From the NCBI GenBank assembly GCA_002389785.1, contig DGQS01000152.1, forward strand, positions 1-9,446: 9,446 bases of DNA, read 5' to 3'. Positions 7,828 to 9,446 of the stretch are shown in pieces (within the stretch, counting starts at the first letter, position 1; every line of letters starts with the position of its first letter). Source of the stretch: Bacteroidetes bacterium UBA4408 (GTDB lineage Bacteria; Bacteroidota; Bacteroidia; UBA4408). Made by a program: the position numbers and the translations under genes. The notes below the pieces were generated by a model. It worked only from the letters and a program-made list of their open reading frames with translations, ran no database searches and was not told where the DNA came from.

Positions 7828-8574
7828 GTGAAAGTATCTATTGTTACAGTTTGTTATAACAGTGCTGAAACTATTGAAAATACCTTAATTTCAGTACTAT
7901 CTCAAAGCTATACGAATATCGAATATATAATCGTCGACGGACAATCGACCGACGCAACACTTGAAATTATTGGTCGTTACAAGTCAAGATTGTCGAAAGT
8001 TATTTCGGAGCCTGATAATGGAATTTACGATGCTATCAACAAAGGAATTTTATTAGCCAGTGGTGAACTTGTTGGAGTATTGAATTCCGACGACTTTTAC
8101 GTGAACAGTACTGTGATAGAAGAGGTGGTTAATGAACTCCGGCGACAAAATGCTGATTGTGTTTATGGAGATTTGCAATATGTTGACCGGCAGGATACCA
8201 ACATCGTAAAGCGAAACTGGGTTTCTGGAAAGTATGAACATGGCCTATTTTTTAAAGGATGGATGCCACCGCATCCCACTTTTTTTATTAAGAATGATTG
8301 TTATAAAAAATACGGGCTTTTTAATTTGAAATTAAAGTCGGCAGCCGATTATGAGTTGATGTTGCGCATGCTCCATCTGCATCAAATAAAGGCAGCATAT
8401 TTACCCAAAGTGCTCGTAAAAATGAGGGTAGGAGGTAAGAGCAATATAAGTTTAATGAACCGCATAAAAGCTAATAGGGAAGATAAATTGGCCTGGGATA
8501 TAAATGGAATTAAACCTAAGTTTTATACCTTATTGATGAAACCACTTTCGAAACTTGGACAATTCTTTAGCTAA
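7828..8574 (+). CDS. Glycosyltransferase family 2 (GT-A fold), GTG start
   Basis: Predicted inverting glycosyltransferase acting on the cytoplasmic side. The 248-residue protein shows the GT2 layout: KVSIVTVCYN at the N-terminus, YIIVDGQSTDATLEII with VDGQSTD (36-42) binding the nucleotide, EPDNGIYDAINKGI (61-74), and NSDD (86-89) as the metal-binding DXD equivalent. MPPHPTFF (146-153) and AADYELMLR (172-180), with the likely catalytic Asp174, form the acceptor side, resembling the WcaE-type branch. The start is GTG at 7828: the stop of the methyltransferase gene is in the same frame only 9 nt upstream, and the conserved first strand begins immediately, so no other start is plausible. It is the last gene of the cluster, followed 13 nt later by the A-tract of a hairpin terminator. 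Donor sugar unknown. Confidence 0.93.
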   Translation: MKVSIVTVCYNSAETIENTLISVLSQSYTNIEYIIVDGQSTDATLEIIGRYKSRLSKVISEPDNGIYDAINKGILLASGELVGVLNSDDFYVNSTVIEEVVNELRRQNADCVYGDLQYVDRQDTNIVKRNWVSGKYEHGLFFKGWMPPHPTFFIKNDCYKKYGLFNLKLKSAADYELMLRMLHLHQIKAAYLPKVLVKMRVGGKSNISLMNRIKANREDKLAWDINGIKPKFYTLLMKPLSKLGQFFS

Positions 8575-8586
8575 TTCGATAAACGC

Positions 8587-8623
8587 AAAAAAACCACAGA
8601 AGATAAACTCTGTGGTTTTTTTT
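8587..8623. terminator. Bidirectional rho-independent terminator between convergent genes
   Basis: An 8-bp perfect stem, ACCACAGA (8593-8600) pairing with TCTGTGGT (8609-8616), encloses an 8-nt loop. Seven A (8587-8593) precede the stem and eight T (8616-8623) follow it, so each strand reads as hairpin plus U-tract. It lies 13 nt after the GT2 stop and 15 nt from the glmS stop on the other strand, so it can end both transcripts. Function is inferred from structure and position. Confidence 0.9.
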
Positions 8624-8638
8624 ATAATTAAAAGGGGT

Positions 8639-9446
8639 TTATTCAACAGTTACCGACTTCGCTAAATTGCGAGGTTGATCCACATTACACCCGCGCATTA
8701 CTGCAATATGATAAGATAATAATTGTAACGGAATTACTGAAATTAAAGGTACTAATACATCATCCGTTTCTGGAACTTCAATCACATAATCAGCCATACC
8801 TTTAACTTGTTCATCTCCTTCAGTTACGACTGCAATTATTTTCCCTTTTCGAGCTTTAACTTCTTGTATATTGCTTACCACTTTTTCGTACGAAGCACCT
8901 TTAGTAGCAATTACAATTACCGGCATTTCTTCATCAATTAAGGCAATTGGACCGTGCTTCATTTCAGCTGCAGGATATCCTTCAGCATGTATATACGATA
9001 TCTCTTTTAATTTCAACGCACCTTCTAATGCAACCGGAAAACTATTGCCTCTTCCTAAATACAAAGCATTGCTTGCATCTTTTATTTTAGCAGCAAGCTC
9101 TAAAATTTTAGCATTGTTTTTTAATACTTTTTCAACTTTTTCAGGAACGCTTACTAATTCAGTAACTAATTGGTTGAATCTTGAACTGGTAATTGTTCCC
9201 TTGCGTTGCGCAATATTCAAGGCCATTAGTGTAAGAACAGTAACTTGTGCGGTAAAAGCTTTCGTTGACGCAACTCCAATTTCAGGTCCGGCATGTGTGT
9301 ATGAACCTGCATGTGATGCTCTTGCAATAGAAGAACCTGCAACATTGCAAATTCCCAAAATTGTTGCCCCTTTTGATTTAGCGAGTTCAATAGCAGCTAG
9401 GGTATCGGCAGTTTCACCACTTTGCGAAATGGCTATAATCACATCG
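8639..9446 (-). CDS. glmS: Glutamine-fructose-6-phosphate aminotransferase (isomerising), C-terminal part, cut by window edge
   Basis: Makes glucosamine-6-phosphate from fructose-6-phosphate and glutamine, the first step to UDP-GlcNAc for peptidoglycan, lipid A and surface glycans. About 268 of the usual 600-odd residues are visible, covering most of the isomerase part. The GTG at 9442-9440 is an internal Val: the preceding codon (Asp) is in frame, and the protein enters directly at the first SIS domain motif, SQSGET (6-11, counted from that Val). The second SIS domain contains EGALKLKE (140-147) and MKHGP (161-165), matching the E. coli catalytic residues E481, K485, E488 and H504, and the C-terminus DQPRNLAKSVTVE supplies the K603 equivalent (K262). 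The ending is nearly identical to the E. coli enzyme, so the stop at 8639-8641 is secure. The N-terminal glutaminase domain lies beyond the right edge. It is convergent with the glycan cluster and transcribed separately. Confidence 0.97.
   Translation of the reverse strand, partial: DVIIAISQSGETADTLAAIELAKSKGATILGICNVAGSSIARASHAGSYTHAGPEIGVASTKAFTAQVTVLTLMALNIAQRKGTITSSRFNQLVTELVSVPEKVEKVLKNNAKILELAAKIKDASNALYLGRGNSFPVALEGALKLKEISYIHAEGYPAAEMKHGPIALIDEEMPVIVIATKGASYEKVVSNIQEVKARKGKIIAVVTEGDEQVKGMADYVIEVPETDDVLVPLISVIPLQLLSYHIAVMRGCNVDQPRNLAKSVTVE

Noticed and set aside
9440..9442. GTG as the start of a short SIS-domain protein on the - strand
   Set aside because: The frame continues past it to the window edge and the residues match the interior of GlmS, so it is an internal Val.

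Overview
The window reads as the distal part of a surface-polysaccharide (O-antigen, capsule or exopolysaccharide) biosynthesis cluster, followed by the 3' part of a housekeeping gene on the opposite strand. The organism is probably a member of the Bacteroidota. That is an inference from the AT-rich sequence, the near absence of Shine-Dalgarno motifs before the start codons, and the style of the encoded proteins (WcaF-like acetyltransferase, AsnB-type amidotransferase and FkbM methyltransferase among GT4/GT2 transferases). No 16S or other phylogenetic marker is present, so the assignment stays at phylum level.

Layout: eight genes on the + strand fill positions 1-8574. In order they are a Wzy/WaaL-type O-antigen polymerase or ligase cut by the left edge (1-1095), a GT4 glycosyltransferase (1100-2164), an AsnB-type glutamine-dependent amidotransferase (2166-4055), a second GT4 glycosyltransferase (4052-5215), a WcaF-like hexapeptide acetyltransferase (5208-5765), a third, more divergent GT-B glycosyltransferase (5775-6932), an FkbM-family methyltransferase (6997-7818) and a GT2 glycosyltransferase (7828-8574). 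The first six are spaced by no more than 9 nt or overlap (ATGA at 4052-4055; 8 bp at 5208-5215), as in one co-transcribed, partly translationally coupled operon. A 64-nt gap precedes the methyltransferase, the only loosening in the series. A hairpin with A- and T-tracts on its two sides (8587-8623) closes the cluster and also lies just past the stop of the convergent gene. That gene is glmS (8639 to the right edge, - strand), represented by its C-terminal isomerase half.

How the genes fit together (inference): four glycosyltransferases would build an oligosaccharide repeat on a lipid carrier on the cytoplasmic side. The acetyltransferase, methyltransferase and possibly the amidotransferase would decorate it, and the membrane protein would polymerise or ligate it on the periplasmic side. 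No sugar-nucleotide synthesis genes, flippase, chain-length regulator or initiating transferase are in the window; they probably lie to the left. GlmS makes glucosamine-6-phosphate, the precursor of UDP-GlcNAc, so it is metabolically related but transcribed separately.

I saw no RNA genes, CRISPR arrays, insertion sequences or frameshifted genes. There is no gene-free stretch longer than about 65 bases. The window looks like a fairly ordinary accessory glycan locus; I did not find convincing evidence of a wholly new system.
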